Shown here: piece by piece, positions 1 to 11,001 of the stretch
Layout: each line of letters opens with the position of its first letter
Numbering within the stretch: the first letter of the stretch is position 1
Assembly (NCBI GenBank): GCA_963738665.1
Contig: CAVTXL010000011.1
Span: 124,001 to 188,000 of the forward strand
DNA from: JABDGM01 sp963738665
GTDB lineage: Bacteria > Planctomycetota > Planctomycetia > Pirellulales > Lacipirellulaceae
Length of the DNA stretch: 64,000 bases
Reading direction: 5' to 3'
Notes under the pieces: model-generated
Databases searched by the model: none
Told to the model about the DNA's origin: nothing
The model's input: only the letters and a program-made list of their open reading frames with translations
Program-made: the position numbers and the translations under genes

Positions 1-2887
1 TCCCTGGCCTTCACCGGCGCTATCAGCGCGAACCGTTCCGCCGTGCATTTCGACCAGGCTCTTGACGATCGATAGTCCCAGGCCCAGGCCGCCGTGCACC
101 CGCGTGGTCGACGAATCGGCCTGCTTGAACCGCTCGAACACCAGCGGCAAAACTTCGGGCTTGATGCCGCAGCCGGAATCACGCACCGTCACTTCGATGT
201 GCGACTCGACGCGGGCCAGCGTCACATCGACCTTGCCTCCCTTGGGAGTGAACTTGATGGCGTTGGTCAGCAAATTCCAAAACACTTGCTGCAGCCGCGT
301 CGGGTCGCCCGACACGGGGCCCGGATGCGGATCGACGATCGCGCGCAGCCGGGTCTGCTTGGCGTCCGCACTGGGCCGCACCGATTCCACCGCCTGATTG
401 ACGACGCTCGCCACATCGGTCCATTGAACTTCCAGCCGCAGTTTTCCCGAGATGATGCGGCTCATATCGAGCAGGTCGTCGATCAGGCGGGTCTGGGCAC
501 GGGCGTTCCGCTCAATCGCGTCCAGGCCCTGCGCGACGTCGCCTTCCTCCATACCCCCCGTCGACAACAGTTGCGACCAGCCCAAAATGGCCGACAGCGG
601 CGTCCGCAGCTCGTGCGACAGCGTGGCCAAAAACTCGTCTTTCATGACGTTCACCCGCTCAGCGTCGGCCCGCGCCGCGCTCGGCCACCAGCAACCGCTT
701 CCTCTCTTCGGAGGCCTTTTTGAGGTTTTCATAGAGACGAGAATTATCGATGCCGATCGCCGCCTGGTGCGCGATTGCGCCGAGGATCCGTTCCGTTCGC
801 TCGCTGAATACGCCGACTTCCGGATGACCGAAGAATAAGCCGCCGATGACTTCGCCAGTCCGCGACACGACCGGCACGGCCAGATAACTGCGGACGGGCA
901 GGTGGCCTTCGGGCATCCCGAAGTGCGGCTCAAATTGGCCGTAGCGCGGGTCCTGGAGAATGTTGTCCGAGCGAATGATTCCCTCGCCGCGAAACGTGGT
1001 TCCGAAGAGCGCCGTCGCCCGCGGCTTCCCCAGTTTCTCGAATGCTTCCACGGGCGCCCCAGAAAGCGTATACAGCAAATAGGCGTCACCGTTATCATCC
1101 GTCGTATTATAGAAGAAGGCGCCGAACTTGGCGTCGCTCAGCTTCGTGGCGATGTCCGTCACCGACTGGACCAATTGGTTTAAGTCCAGCGTCGAGCCCA
1201 CGACGCGGATGGCTTCGTTGAGCGACTCCAACGTTTCCGTCTGCTCGCGCAGCACCTGCTCCGTCTGCTTGACGTCGTCGATGTCGGTGTTCGTGCCGAA
1301 CCACCGCACGACGCGCTCCTGCTCGTCGCGCAGTGCATGAACGCGCGTCAGGAACCAGCGAAACACGCCGTCGTGCCGTCGCAGCGGGAACTCCATTTCA
1401 AACGGTTCGCCCGTGGCCAGCGAGCGTTTCCAATGCGCGACCACCGCCGGCAAAATCTCCGGATCATGTACCGATTGCCAGCCCCAGCCTTGCATCTGGT
1501 CGAGCGTGGTGCCCGTATATTCAAACCAGCGGTGGTTGTACCAGAAGATGTGGCCGTCCGGATTGGCGATCCAGGCCAATTGCGGAATCGAATTCGCCAG
1601 CGTGTGCAGCTCATTTTCGCTGCGACGAATCACTTCCACGGCCCGTTTTTCCTCGGTAATGTCGTGCGCGATCTTCGACGCGCCGATGATCTTGCCCGCG
1701 GCATCGCGGATCGGCGACGAAGTCAGCGAAATGTCAATCTTCGTGCCGTCCTTTCGCACGCGGACGGTTTCAAAGTGTTCCGTCGGTTCGCCCCGGCCGA
1801 GGCGCGATAAGATCATTTTCTCTTCGTCCACCCGGTCCGAGGGAATGAGCAGCATGATATTCTTGCCCACTGCCTCCTCGGCCGTGTATCCGAAGATCCG
1901 CTCGGCCCCGGAGTTCCAGCTCCGAATCGTGCCGTCGAGCGACTTGCTGATGATCGCGTCGTCGCTCGATTCCACGATCGCCGCCAGGCGGCCTTCCACG
2001 ACTCGGGCCTTGGACGCCAAACGGCCGACCGCCTGCGAGGTCCACAAGATGAGCAGCAAGAAGAACAGTACTTCGACCAGGTTTTCCAGCGCCGTTCCGA
2101 AGGGCGCATCGAACACGGCCGCCTGCTCGCCGGCAATTCGCAACCAGCCGAGCACGAGCGGAACCACGATGATGGGCACCACCAGCCGGCGGAGCAGGGC
2201 CCCGCCCGAGTCGTTGCGGCGCAGCGCCGCGGCGAGTCCGTGTTCCGGTACGGCGGCCATCACGCCAATTCCCAGGGCAGCCAAGAGTGTGCTGGTCTGC
2301 CAGGCGATGCCGGTGAAACGCGCGGCGCCAAGCATCCCGAACAACTGGCTCGCCCGGTACCAATAGCCAATCAAGGATAGCGACGCAACGGCGACCGGCA
2401 GCGGCGCCAGGTAGCTGGCCCAGCCCCGGGCGGCCGGGCTGCAAGTCGTCAGGTAAAGCGCAATCCCCAGGACCAGGAATGACGTCGAAGCGGGAGGCCC
2501 CATCCGCATCGCGGACGTCGCCGCTTCTTGCCCCCAGTCGCGAGCAAACAGCAGCGTGTCGATTCCGAAATCGAGGCCCAGCAGATGTTCCCACAACGTC
2601 AGCCCTCCGATCACCGCCGTCATGGCCGCTAGTCCCCGACCCAATCGCCGCCGCCAAGTCGGCCCGCTGTCGTCGGCCAACAGCAACGCGACACCGCACA
2701 ACAACGAGCAAATTGCCGCATTGACGAACATCGAAATGCCGTCGTCGGCCCAGTCGGTCAGGCGACGGACGTTGAGAAACCAGCCGGCCAGAGTGACCGC
2801 TCCCGCGGCGATGGCGTACACCGCGACCACGCGCGTGACGATTCGCGGCGCAGTCGGCAAAACGGCCGAGCGGCGCATTGTTCGCAA
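1..2887 (-). CDS. Membrane-bound PAS-PAS-GAF sensor histidine kinase, partial at window edge, one frameshift
   Basis: The protein starts at 2887. Its first ~290 residues contain about seven hydrophobic membrane segments. Two PAS domains follow (about residues 300-420 and 430-545; the second carries the WFGTNTDIDD ending typical of PAS/PAC), then a GAF domain (about 565-720). That frame stops at 659. The neighbouring frame continues at once with an H-box (FLATLSHELRTPL, about 600-640), an N-box (NLLTNAIKF, about 250-285), a DSGCGI G1 box near 165 and a GLGLGLSIVK G2 box near 70-100. This is a complete HisKA-HATPase core, so one base is wrong in the GC-rich run near 660-685. Role: autophosphorylating two-component sensor at the inner membrane, signal unknown. 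Its C-terminus, and any receiver domain, lie beyond position 1. Confidence 0.9.
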
Positions 2888-3056
2888 AGAGTGCGTTCGA
2901 CGGCTGACCTAGGGGCACGTGAAGTGACGCTTAGAAGGAGGTGAGTGCAACCAGCGCTCGCCAAGAGAACACGACGGCGGTGATCGGGCCTTTGCACAAC
3001 CGGCCGCGCTGACGGACCGCGAGGGGGCCATTCGATTATCGTTGCCCGGCCGGTGC

Positions 3057-4496
3057 TCAGCAAGTCGACTCGAACCGGCGTGCGGCAGCTACTGAGTGGA
3101 TCGCCGCTCGGTGCTCGCGCCTGCCTCGGAGCGCCTGGGCTGCCGCCGCTCGCGCCGCGCTCACCGCGACCAGTGCCCCCGCCGCGGCGGCCGCGGCCAC
3201 GCAGGCCGCGACGGTTTGTCGCGTCGGTCTGCGCCCCGCCGGCCGCGTATCAAGATCATCGCGGTGCTTCACGACTTGCAGATGATCGCCGGCATCTTCG
3301 ACGTCGAACAGCCGGGCCGTCGCCCACTGGCCGTACGGTTGTTCCAGCGCCAGCATCAACCGGCCGTCGAACGTGCGGAACAACATGCCGTTGCCGCCGT
3401 CTTCCTTCACCAGCGGTTCGAGCTGTTCCCAGGGGCCCGCCAATTGGCCGGTTGTCGAACGGGCGACGGTTACAATGTAACCGTCCGCGACCGTATGAGT
3501 CGACCACAGCATCAATAGGTGATTGTCTTTCGTGCGAAACAGCTCAGGGCCATTCGCGACATACATCCGCTCGTCGGCCGTGAGGTGCTCCTGCTTCGCC
3601 AGCCACGGTCCGTCCGACGCTTTGAACAGGTAGCTCGGGTCGGCCTCGGTCCCCGAGAGATCTCCGGCCAACGGCACGGCCTCGATCATGCCGTCGATTA
3701 CTTGCGTCCAATCGTGGCAATACACCATCCACGGCCTACCGGCAGGATCGACGTACAGCGTGCCGTCGAGCGTCATAAACTCGCGCGGCGGAAAGGGCCC
3801 GTCGCCGCGCAGCAATTCATAGGGCCCGGTCGGCGCATCGGCTTGGGCGATCACCGTCCCGCGCAGATGATTCGGCCGCCAGACCTGCGGCGGCTCGGCG
3901 AAAATCGCATCGCGGTTTTGCAGCGTCACCAGCAGGTAGAACATGCCTTTGTACTCGTGCACTTCCGGCGAAAACGCCCCATCCCGCGGATTCGCCCAAA
4001 TCCCGTCGGGAACTGCGAATACGGTTTGCGGGCCTTCCCAAATCTTTAAGTCCTTGCTCTTATAGGCGACCACGGTCGCCCGGCCGCCGCTCTCATGGGC
4101 CGCGGAGAACAGGTAATAGCTCGACTCCTTGGCGTACGGAAAAACGTACGGCGCCTGGCACGGAAACTCCGATAGCATCAAGTCAGTCGTGCGGTTTGCC
4201 GGCGGGATGACTCGTCCGCCGCCGAGCCGCGCACCGCGGCCCAGCCGCCCGCCGCGACCGCCCCGGCGCAGCACTTCCGCGGCGGCGGCGGCCGCGAGCT
4301 CTTCTTCCGTCGGCTCCTCGAGGGCGGCCCCGGCCCCTCGGCCACGCTGCCGCGCGGCGATCTCAGCCGCGTTCAGTGGTTGCGGCGCCTCGCCCGCCTG
4401 AGGCGCCGACGGCTGGGACTCCTGCGAATACGCAAGGGCGGCGAACAGCAGCGCCGCGCTTGCCGTGGCGATAAAAAAGTATGTGCGAAAGGCCAC
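3057..4496 (-). CDS. Exported GH43-like five-bladed propeller glycosidase
   Basis: The protein has an N-terminal signal peptide (hydrophobic core about residues 6-22, cleavage near AYSQ). An Arg/Gly/Ala-rich low-complexity stretch follows (about 45-100), then a beta-propeller body. Motifs such as DGAFSPEVHEYKGMFYLLVT, LDGTLYVD and WMVYCHDW resemble glycoside hydrolase family 43 (arabinan/xylan side-chain enzymes). Catalytic carboxylates cannot be assigned with certainty by eye. The last ~55 residues (3057-3240) are Ala/Arg-rich and unlike the fold, so a frameshift near 3240 may have replaced the true C-terminus. A second GH43-like exported protein lies at 51360-52939. Export and the neighbouring PSCyt/DUF1501 genes suggest a role in polysaccharide breakdown. 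Confidence 0.72.
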   Translation of the reverse strand: MAFRTYFFIATASAALLFAALAYSQESQPSAPQAGEAPQPLNAAEIAARQRGRGAGAALEEPTEEELAAAAAAEVLRRGGRGGRLGRGARLGGGRVIPPANRTTDLMLSEFPCQAPYVFPYAKESSYYLFSAAHESGGRATVVAYKSKDLKIWEGPQTVFAVPDGIWANPRDGAFSPEVHEYKGMFYLLVTLQNRDAIFAEPPQVWRPNHLRGTVIAQADAPTGPYELLRGDGPFPPREFMTLDGTLYVDPAGRPWMVYCHDWTQVIDGMIEAVPLAGDLSGTEADPSYLFKASDGPWLAKQEHLTADERMYVANGPELFRTKDNHLLMLWSTHTVADGYIVTVARSTTGQLAGPWEQLEPLVKEDGGNGMLFRTFDGRLMLALEQPYGQWATARLFDVEDAGDHLQVVKHRDDLDTRPAGRRPTRQTVAACVAAAAAAGALVAVSAARAAAAQALRGRREHRAAIHSVAAARRFESTC

Positions 4497-4530
4497 AGTC
4501 CATCTCCGCGCAGTCGGCGTTGCCGAGGGG

Positions 4531-5916
4531 CTACGCCAAGATTGGCTTGATCACTTCACCCTCGACGTCCGTAAGGCGGAACCGCCGGCCGTTGTGTTCG
4601 TACGTCAGCCGCGTATGATCGAGGCCGAGCAGGTACAGAATCGTGGCGTGAATATCGTGCACCGAAACGCGATTCTCCACCGCCTTGTGGCCGATCTCGT
4701 CTGTCGCGCCGTGGCTGACGCCTCCCTTCACGCCGCCGCCCGCCATCCAGATCGCAAACCCGTCCGGGTTATGATCGCGTCCCTGGCCCGACTGCGACAC
4801 CGGCATCCGGCCAAATTCCCCGCCCCACACGACCAGCGTCGAATCGAGCAAGCCCCGCGCTTCCAAATCGGCCAGCAGACCCGCCACCGGCTGGTCCATC
4901 TCGGCCGGCCGATCGGTGTGATTCGCCTTCAGGCCCTGGTGGGCGTCCCAGTCGCGATTCGTATACGCCTGCACGAACCGCACGCCGCGCTCCACCAGCC
5001 GCCGCGCAAGCAGGCACTTTTCGCCGTAGGGCCGCGACGCCGCGTCCTCGAAGCCGTACAGCTTCTTTGTCTCGTCCGATTCAGCCGAGATATCGACCGC
5101 TTCCTTCGCCTCCGCCTGCATCCGATACGCCAGCTCATAACTGTCAATCCGCGCCAGCAAATCAGCCTCACCTGGGTGCTGCTCGACGTGCTCCTGGTTG
5201 AGCTTGGAGGCAAAGTCGAGCATCCGCCGCTGCTCGGCGAGCGACATGCCGACCGGCAAATCAAGGTTCAACAGCGGCGAACCGCTCGCTCGGAAGCCGA
5301 CTCCCTGGTAAGCGCCCGGCAGAAAACCCGAGCCCCAGTTCTGCGGCCCGCCTTTACTGCCCGAAGCGTTCGGCATCACGACGAAGCCCGGCAGGTTCTG
5401 ATTCGCCGAGCCCAGTCCGTACGTCGTCCAACTACCGACGCTCGGATATCCCGAGCGGATGAAGCCCGTATTCATCTGAAACATCGCCGGGCTGTGATTG
5501 TTCGACTCGCTGTAGCAGCCCTTGAGGAACGCGATCTTGTCGACCTGCCCGGCGATCGCCGGCATCGTTTCGGCCACCCAGGCGCCGCACTGGCCATACT
5601 GGGCGAACTTGAAGGGCGAACCCATCAGCGGCCCTGGCTTGCCGAAATACACGTCAATCGACTTCGGCGGCTGCTTGCCGTCGTATTTGGTCAGCATCGG
5701 TTTCGGGTCGAACGTGTCGCACGCGCTAGGGCCCCCTTCCATGAACAGCCAAATTACCGCTTTGGTTTTTGGGGCAAAGTGGGGCGGCTTGACGGCCAGC
5801 GGGCCCGCCGGGGCGACCGGCGCGGCCAGCAAGTTGTCGCGGGCCAAGAGGTCGACGAGCGCCAACTGGCCAAAGCCCAGACCGACTGATTTCAAAACCT
5901 GGCGGCGATTCAGCAT
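4531..5916 (-). CDS. DUF1501 family exported protein (sulfatase-like fold)
   Basis: This 461-residue protein begins MLNRRQVLKSVGLG, a Tat-like RR motif before a hydrophobic segment. The body matches the DUF1501 family of planctomycetes, with FMEGGPSACDTFDPKP near residue 55, an NNHSPAMF-type motif near 140, VWGGEFGRMP near 365, and GRDHNPDGFAIWMAGGGVKGG near 385. DUF1501 is distantly related to the alkaline phosphatase/sulfatase superfamily; its substrate is unknown. The start lies 6 bases after the stop of the PSCyt/PSD1 gene upstream on the same strand. This is the standard pairing of the two families and implies one transcript. The reading frame is intact. Confidence 0.93.
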   Translation of the reverse strand: MLNRRQVLKSVGLGFGQLALVDLLARDNLLAAPVAPAGPLAVKPPHFAPKTKAVIWLFMEGGPSACDTFDPKPMLTKYDGKQPPKSIDVYFGKPGPLMGSPFKFAQYGQCGAWVAETMPAIAGQVDKIAFLKGCYSESNNHSPAMFQMNTGFIRSGYPSVGSWTTYGLGSANQNLPGFVVMPNASGSKGGPQNWGSGFLPGAYQGVGFRASGSPLLNLDLPVGMSLAEQRRMLDFASKLNQEHVEQHPGEADLLARIDSYELAYRMQAEAKEAVDISAESDETKKLYGFEDAASRPYGEKCLLARRLVERGVRFVQAYTNRDWDAHQGLKANHTDRPAEMDQPVAGLLADLEARGLLDSTLVVWGGEFGRMPVSQSGQGRDHNPDGFAIWMAGGGVKGGVSHGATDEIGHKAVENRVSVHDIHATILYLLGLDHTRLTYEHNGRRFRLTDVEGEVIKPILA

Positions 5917-5922
5917 GGCTCG

Positions 5923-8407
5923 TCACTCCACGTAGATGAACTCATTTAGCGAGAGCAGCGTGTGGCAAAAATCAACCAGCGGCTGCTCGTCCTTCTCACC
6001 CTCGGCCGCACCCTGCGCCAAAAAATCAAGCGCAGCCGTCCGCTCAGATTCACGCGGCAACCGGCCAAGCGCCAAGCGATAGGCCCGGTCGACTTGCGCC
6101 GCAACAGAATTAGGCGCCTCTTGCTGCACCCGCGCCGCGAACAGCTCAGCCTGCCGCCGCACTGCCCCGTCATTCAACAGAGCCAGCGCCTGCGTCGGCA
6201 CGGTCGTCAGAATCCGCCGACCGCACGTCATCGTTTCATCGGGCGCGTCGAACACGTCCATCATCGGCAGCCGGACCGACCGCTTACGGAACAAATAAAC
6301 CGTCCGCCGCCATTGGCTGGGTCCGTCCTCGATATTGCCGGGCCAGCGTTCCTTGGCCTTGGTGGCCACCGCCTCTGCCGGAATGTACGATTTGACTCCC
6401 GCGCCGTACATTTCCGGGTTGAGCGAGCCCGCGACGCTCAGGATCGAATCCCGCAAGTTTTCGGCATCCATGCGAAACGGCCGGCGGTGCCATAGCAAAC
6501 GATTCTCGGGATCGGCCGCCAGCCTCGCCGGGTCGCTCGCGGTCGACGTCCGGTACGTCGCGCTCGTCAGAATCAGCCGCTGGATCGGCTTGAGCTGCCA
6601 GTTATTGCGAATGAGCTCGCCGGCCAGCCACTCCAGCAGCTCCGGATGCGTGGGCGGATCGCCCTGCATGCCAAAATCATTCGGCGTACGAACGATGCCC
6701 TCGCCGAAATGGTGCTGCCAGAGGCGATTGACGATCACGCGCAGCGGTAATAGCGCCGGCCCCATGCTCGACGTCCACCAGCCACTCGGCCAGGGCCCGC
6801 CGCTGAAACGTCGTCCGCTCGAGCCGGGGCGCCGTTCGCAGCACTTCGTCATAAAAATCGGCCGCCGTCTTATCGCCGCTGGCCGCGGAAAGGAAGCCAA
6901 ACGTAACCGAATCGGCCTTCTTGCTCACGTCTCCGCGCAGCAAATAGTGCCGCCGCAGCGGCGTCGCCTGGCGATCGAGCGCAATCCAGCCGCGATCCTC
7001 CGGCTCGCCCGCCGCCCGCGCCTTCAGCCGCGCCAGTTCCGCTCGGCCTTTTTCACCCAGCCACTCCTCGAACTCGTCCTCTGAAAACTCAAGCCGCGAT
7101 TCCCACGTTGCATAAGCGACCTCCTGGCTCGAGTTGTCGCGCCGCCGCAGCCCCAACAAGAGCACGCGGTCGAAATCCGGAACGCGGACCTCGTCCATCT
7201 TCTCGATCCGCAGCTCCTCGCGCTTCTTCTCCAGCCACAGCTCCAAGTCGCGGCGGGCCTGCGACAGCGGCGCCTCGCGGCGCTCGAACGTGCCGAAGGT
7301 CGCGGCCAGCTCATAGTATTCGCGGCTCGAAATCGGGTCGTATTTATGATCGTGACACCGCGCCAGCCGACCGTCAATCCCAAGAACCCCTGTCCCAACG
7401 TGTTGACGATGTCGTCCAGCTCGTCATAGAAATAGCGCTCTTTGTTCAGCGCCGTATCGGTCGCGTGCGGCACGACCCGCGGCCCGGACGAGATGAAGCC
7501 GGTCGCCACGACCGCGTCCGGGTTGTTCGGTTCGTACTCGTCGCCGGCCACCTGCCAGCGGACGAACTTGTCGAATGGCAAATCGTCGTTGAACGAGCGA
7601 ATCACCCAATCGCGATAGCGATAGAGCAAGGGCTTTTCGAGATCGTTCTCGTAGCCCTCGCTGTCGGCGTAGCGCACGACGTCGAGCCAATGCCGGGCCC
7701 ATTTCTCGCCGTAGTGGGGACTGGCCAGCAGTTCATTGACGCGCACTTCGTACGCCTCCGGCGATTCATCGGCAGCGAACGCGTCCGTCCACTCCGGTGT
7801 CGGCGGCAGGCCCGTCATGTCGAGCGACAGCCGACGCGCGAGCACCTCGCGGCCGGCTTCCGCGGCCGGCGCGATGCCGCCCGCTTCTAACCGCGCCAGC
7901 ACAAACGCATCGATCGGGTTGCGAACCCAGGCCGCGCTTTTTGACCGCCGGCGGCGCGACCGATTGCAGCCGCCGCAGCGACCAGTGCGGTTCAAACATC
8001 GCGCCCTGGTCGACCCAGCGCTTGATCAATTCAATCTGCGCCGGCGTGAGCGACTTGCCGGTCGTGGCCGGCGGCATGTGATAATCCGGATCGTTCGACG
8101 AGATGCGGGCGACAAGCTCGCTCGCGGCCGCGTCGCCAGGAACGATCACTGACGCCCTGGCCGCTTCGCCCACGTCCAATCGCAACTCGGCCTTGCGCTG
8201 CGCCGCGTCGGGCCCGTGGCAGGCGAAGCAGCGATCCGAGATCAACGGCCGGATGTCGCGATTAAAGTCGACCCGGTCGGGCTCGGCCGCGGCCGCCGTC
8301 GCACCAGCGGCGAGCCCACCAGCACACACGGCCGACAGCCACAAGGCAAACAACGAAGTGAAAGTGCTCCTCTGAGTGCGCACACGGAAAAGGACGACCT
8401 TCGACAT
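5923..8407 (-). CDS. PSCyt1-PSCyt2(DUF1549)-PSD1(DUF1553) exported heme protein, three frameshifts
   Basis: I chose the ATG at 8407 because it is followed directly by a signal peptide (FTSLFALWLSAVCAGGLAAG). A PSCyt1 heme site (CFACHGPDAAQ) comes next. DUF1549 begins after a shift near 7930 (NPIDAFVLARLE, HYGEKWARHWLDVVRYADS). A second shift near 7365 lies inside the expected second heme motif: the called frame reads LTVGWRGVTIINT, while the next frame gives the RCHDHKYDP that the family requires. A third shift near 6790 leads into DUF1553 (VIVNRLWQHHFGEGIV, TPNDFGMQGDPPTHPELLEW, VPTQALALLND). The gene is an ordinary member of this c-type-cytochrome-like planctomycete family, cotranscribed with DUF1501. 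The redox partner and substrate are unknown. Confidence 0.88.
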
Positions 8408-8507
8408 GGAAGCGCTCCGCCGCCAACGTCCACCAAACGCCTCGGTCCAGCGATAACTGCCCCGATTGTAACCACTTGCAGCGACAATAGGAAGCGATTC
8501 CCTTGTA

Positions 8508-8532
8508 GTAGGCAGACTCCGTCTGCCGTAAC
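8508..8532. repeat. Palindromic REP-like element, family A copy 1
   Basis: GGCAGAC and GTCTGCC arms (8511-8517 and 8521-8527) surround a 3-base loop and are followed by GTAAC. A second copy with two mismatches over 25 bases lies at 40237-40261 in the opposite orientation. It sits between the MFS gene and the PSCyt gene and may act as a transcriptional punctuation hairpin. Confidence 0.7.
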
Positions 8533-8614
8533 AGCCTGCCCGGGCGGCCAACCCATAGTCCTCTCGGAAGCGCCAGATGGCGGCTGGGCTGGCGACACGA
8601 ATGGAGCATGCCTG

Positions 8615-9907
8615 CTACAAACCGGCCGGCGAAGCGACTTCGCCCCCATGGGGCCGGTTCACGACCCCGAACAGCAAGATCGACGCCATTGTCGACAGCG
8701 GCACCAGCCCCAGCAGAATGAAGATCAGGTTGTAGTTGCCGGTGGTATCGATGTAGGCGCCGATGAATGGGTTCACGGTCGCTCCGACGACGCAGCCAAA
8801 ACCGCCCTGCAGCCCCATAACCAGGCCGATGCTCGCGAAGGAGATTTCCTGGTAGCAAGCGAGCAGGTTGGTCATCAACGAGGTAATGCCAAAGCCGGCG
8901 ATCGCCAACAGGGCAATGCAAACGTTGGCGTTTTCGCTGAAGTTCGCCAAAATCGCGCTCGACACGAGCACAGCTCCCACAATGACCGCGATGCCTCTCG
9001 CGAACCGCACCGAGTAACCGCGGCCGGCGAGAAACTTGACGAAACCACCGCCGCCAATATTGCCCATATCGGCAAACAGAAAGACCGGCGTCGTCGAGAG
9101 GGCGGCCGTGACGAGGGTCATGCCCCGCTGGTCGTGCAAGTACTTGGCCGACCACTCTTGCACAAAGTACCAGCACGGGTTGATCGTCCCCGCGGCCACG
9201 AGCAAGATCCAAAACGCAGGGCTGGCCAGGATCCGGCCCAGCTCGAGCAAAAACGGCTCGCGGCGAACGGCTTTCTTCGACGCCGGCGTTTCCACGGACC
9301 GGCTAGAGGAAGCGCGCCCCGTCAGCGAGAGCCAAGCAATCACCCACATGCCGCCGAGGATGCCGATACAAAGAAACGCGGCCCGCCAGCCGAAATGGTC
9401 GGCAATCGGCGCGATGATCAACGGCGCGACCAGTGCCCCAATCGCGGCCCCGCTGTTGAAGATGCCGTTGCCCAAGCTGCGATCGGCCGACGGCAAAATA
9501 TTGCCCGTAACCCGCAGCGCGCACGGCCAATTGAATGCCTCGCCAAGCCCCAGCGCCACTCGCGTGCCGAACAATTGCTTCGCACCCGGCACCCAAAACG
9601 CCGCCGCGCCGGCCAGCGACCAGAACGCCACCGCACACGCATAAAATCCGCGCACTGAGAATCGATCGACCAAACAACCCGCCGGCACATGCAACGCCGC
9701 ATACGCCCACTTGAACGCCGACAAAAGCTGACCGTACTGTTCGTTGTTGAGATGAAACTCTTCGGAAATGGCCGGCGCCGTGATCGAAACCGTCTGGCGA
9801 TCGAGATAATTGAGAATCGTCGCGCAAAACAAAAGACCGACGACGCTCCATCGCCACGTGGAAGAAATGCGCAGGCCCTGGTGCTCGGCGCGTTTCCGGT
9901 TCGTCAA
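8615..9907 (-). CDS. MFS transporter, hexuronate/organic anion (ExuT-like) type
   Basis: This is a 430-residue protein with about twelve hydrophobic segments. Near residue 32, NYLDRQTVSITAPAISEEF corresponds to the ACS/ExuT signature (N-Y-x-D-R at the end of TM1). QYGQLLSAFKWAYA (TM2) and GLGEAFNWPCALR (TM4) match the same branch, which imports hexuronates, glucarate or similar acids by proton symport. The usual R/K-rich loop lies between TM6 and TM7 (about residue 205-225). The protein is inner-membrane. It lies 208 bases downstream of the PSCyt gene start on the same strand, separated by a REP-like hairpin. Substrate specificity cannot be read from the sequence, but a sugar-acid role agrees with the surrounding glycosidases. 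Confidence 0.88.
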   Translation of the reverse strand: MTNRKRAEHQGLRISSTWRWSVVGLLFCATILNYLDRQTVSITAPAISEEFHLNNEQYGQLLSAFKWAYAALHVPAGCLVDRFSVRGFYACAVAFWSLAGAAAFWVPGAKQLFGTRVALGLGEAFNWPCALRVTGNILPSADRSLGNGIFNSGAAIGALVAPLIIAPIADHFGWRAAFLCIGILGGMWVIAWLSLTGRASSSRSVETPASKKAVRREPFLLELGRILASPAFWILLVAAGTINPCWYFVQEWSAKYLHDQRGMTLVTAALSTTPVFLFADMGNIGGGGFVKFLAGRGYSVRFARGIAVIVGAVLVSSAILANFSENANVCIALLAIAGFGITSLMTNLLACYQEISFASIGLVMGLQGGFGCVVGATVNPFIGAYIDTTGNYNLIFILLGLVPLSTMASILLFGVVNRPHGGEVASPAGL

Positions 9908-10052
9908 CGAGCACCTGCGTCATGGTCAACCTTCGCCTGGCTAGCTGAATCGCGCAGCGCAAACTCACGCCGCTGCACGATGAGTTGACTCTATCAGACG
10001 CCGAAGCGGTCCGCAACCAGAAGCCTCTCGCGACCCAATCCGTGGCCGACGC

Positions 10053-10953
10053 TCAGGGAAACGTCAACCGCAGGACATATCCTTCCCACCGCTTCTGAAA
10101 GGCCGACATGTCCTGCGCCGATCGTCGTCACCAGTGTTCGATAACCCGTCGGATCGTCCTTCTGATTGACGACGAAGTCGCGAAAGAACGTCCGCAGCTT
10201 GCCTTGCTCCTGCAGATAGTAACAAAGATAACGGGCCTGGGCATAATTCGTTCCCTTGTCTTCGCCGTAGAACTGGCGATCATTCGTGCCGGTCAGCTCC
10301 TTGAACGACGGCACGCGGCCGGTCTTGATCGCCCGCTGCAAGCCCGCCAGCCGCCAATTCGTGTAGCCGACGATGTGGCCCTCGCGCTCGCCGCACTGCT
10401 CATAGAGCGAGCCGAGTCCCTCGTTTAACCAGGCCGGGCAGTTCGGAAAATTCGCCCGCACAAACGGGTGCACGATTTCATGAACCAGTGTGCCCGTGCC
10501 CGTCGCAATGTTCATGATGAGCGCGCGGTGGGCAGCCGAGTAATAACCGTACGGCGTCGTCGGTTCGTCGTTGAAGATCGCTTTCGCATTGCTGCGATAG
10601 CTGTCGTCATCTTTGAATAGCCAGATCGTGATCATCTCGTCCGGGTCACGCTCGAAGTAATCCTGCTTCAATCGTTCGACCGCCCACCGCACCGTGTGCT
10701 CACAAATCCGCTGGATCTCTTCCCGTGAACTATCGCCCACGACGATAAACGGCTGCTCTACGAGCACGCTAAACTCGTCCGGCAGTCGCTTCCTCAGCTG
10801 CGAGGCCTGCGCCGACAAGTCGGCCGCCATAGCCCGCGGCTTGGCGTTCGTTGCGGCCAGCGGCTCATCGGCCCGCGCGTAGGGGGTCACGGCGGATACA
10901 AGACAAACGGCGGCGGCCAAGCACATTCGGGTATTCATTGCTCTATCACTCAA
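10053..10953 (-). CDS. Exported zinc peptidase (gluzincin, HEIVH motif), C-terminal frameshift
   Basis: A signal peptide (MCLAAAVCLVSAVTPYARA) leads into a domain with LVHEIVHPFVRANFP near residue 160. The HExxH motif and the downstream WLNEGLGSLYE glutamate form a typical gluzincin zinc site, as in DUF1570/peptidase MA-like proteins. The called frame runs to 9994, but its last ~30 residues are atypical. Near 10108 an extra G is likely: the adjacent frame reads DMSAFQKRWEGYVLRLTFP and stops at 10053, which is the more believable end. Start could be 10953 or the in-frame ATG at 10938. The predicted role is periplasmic proteolysis. Divergent from moaE. Confidence 0.78.
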
Positions 10954-11001
10954 CTGTCCACTCCCCTTCGTTCGCGGATGGTTTAAAATGATATTCCTAC
11001 C

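Noticed and set aside
4465..5889. A 474-codon open frame on the plus strand opposite the DUF1501 gene
   Set aside because: It is rich in Arg, His and Gln with no domain or signal, and it mirrors a clear DUF1501 gene. Long antisense frames are expected at this GC content.
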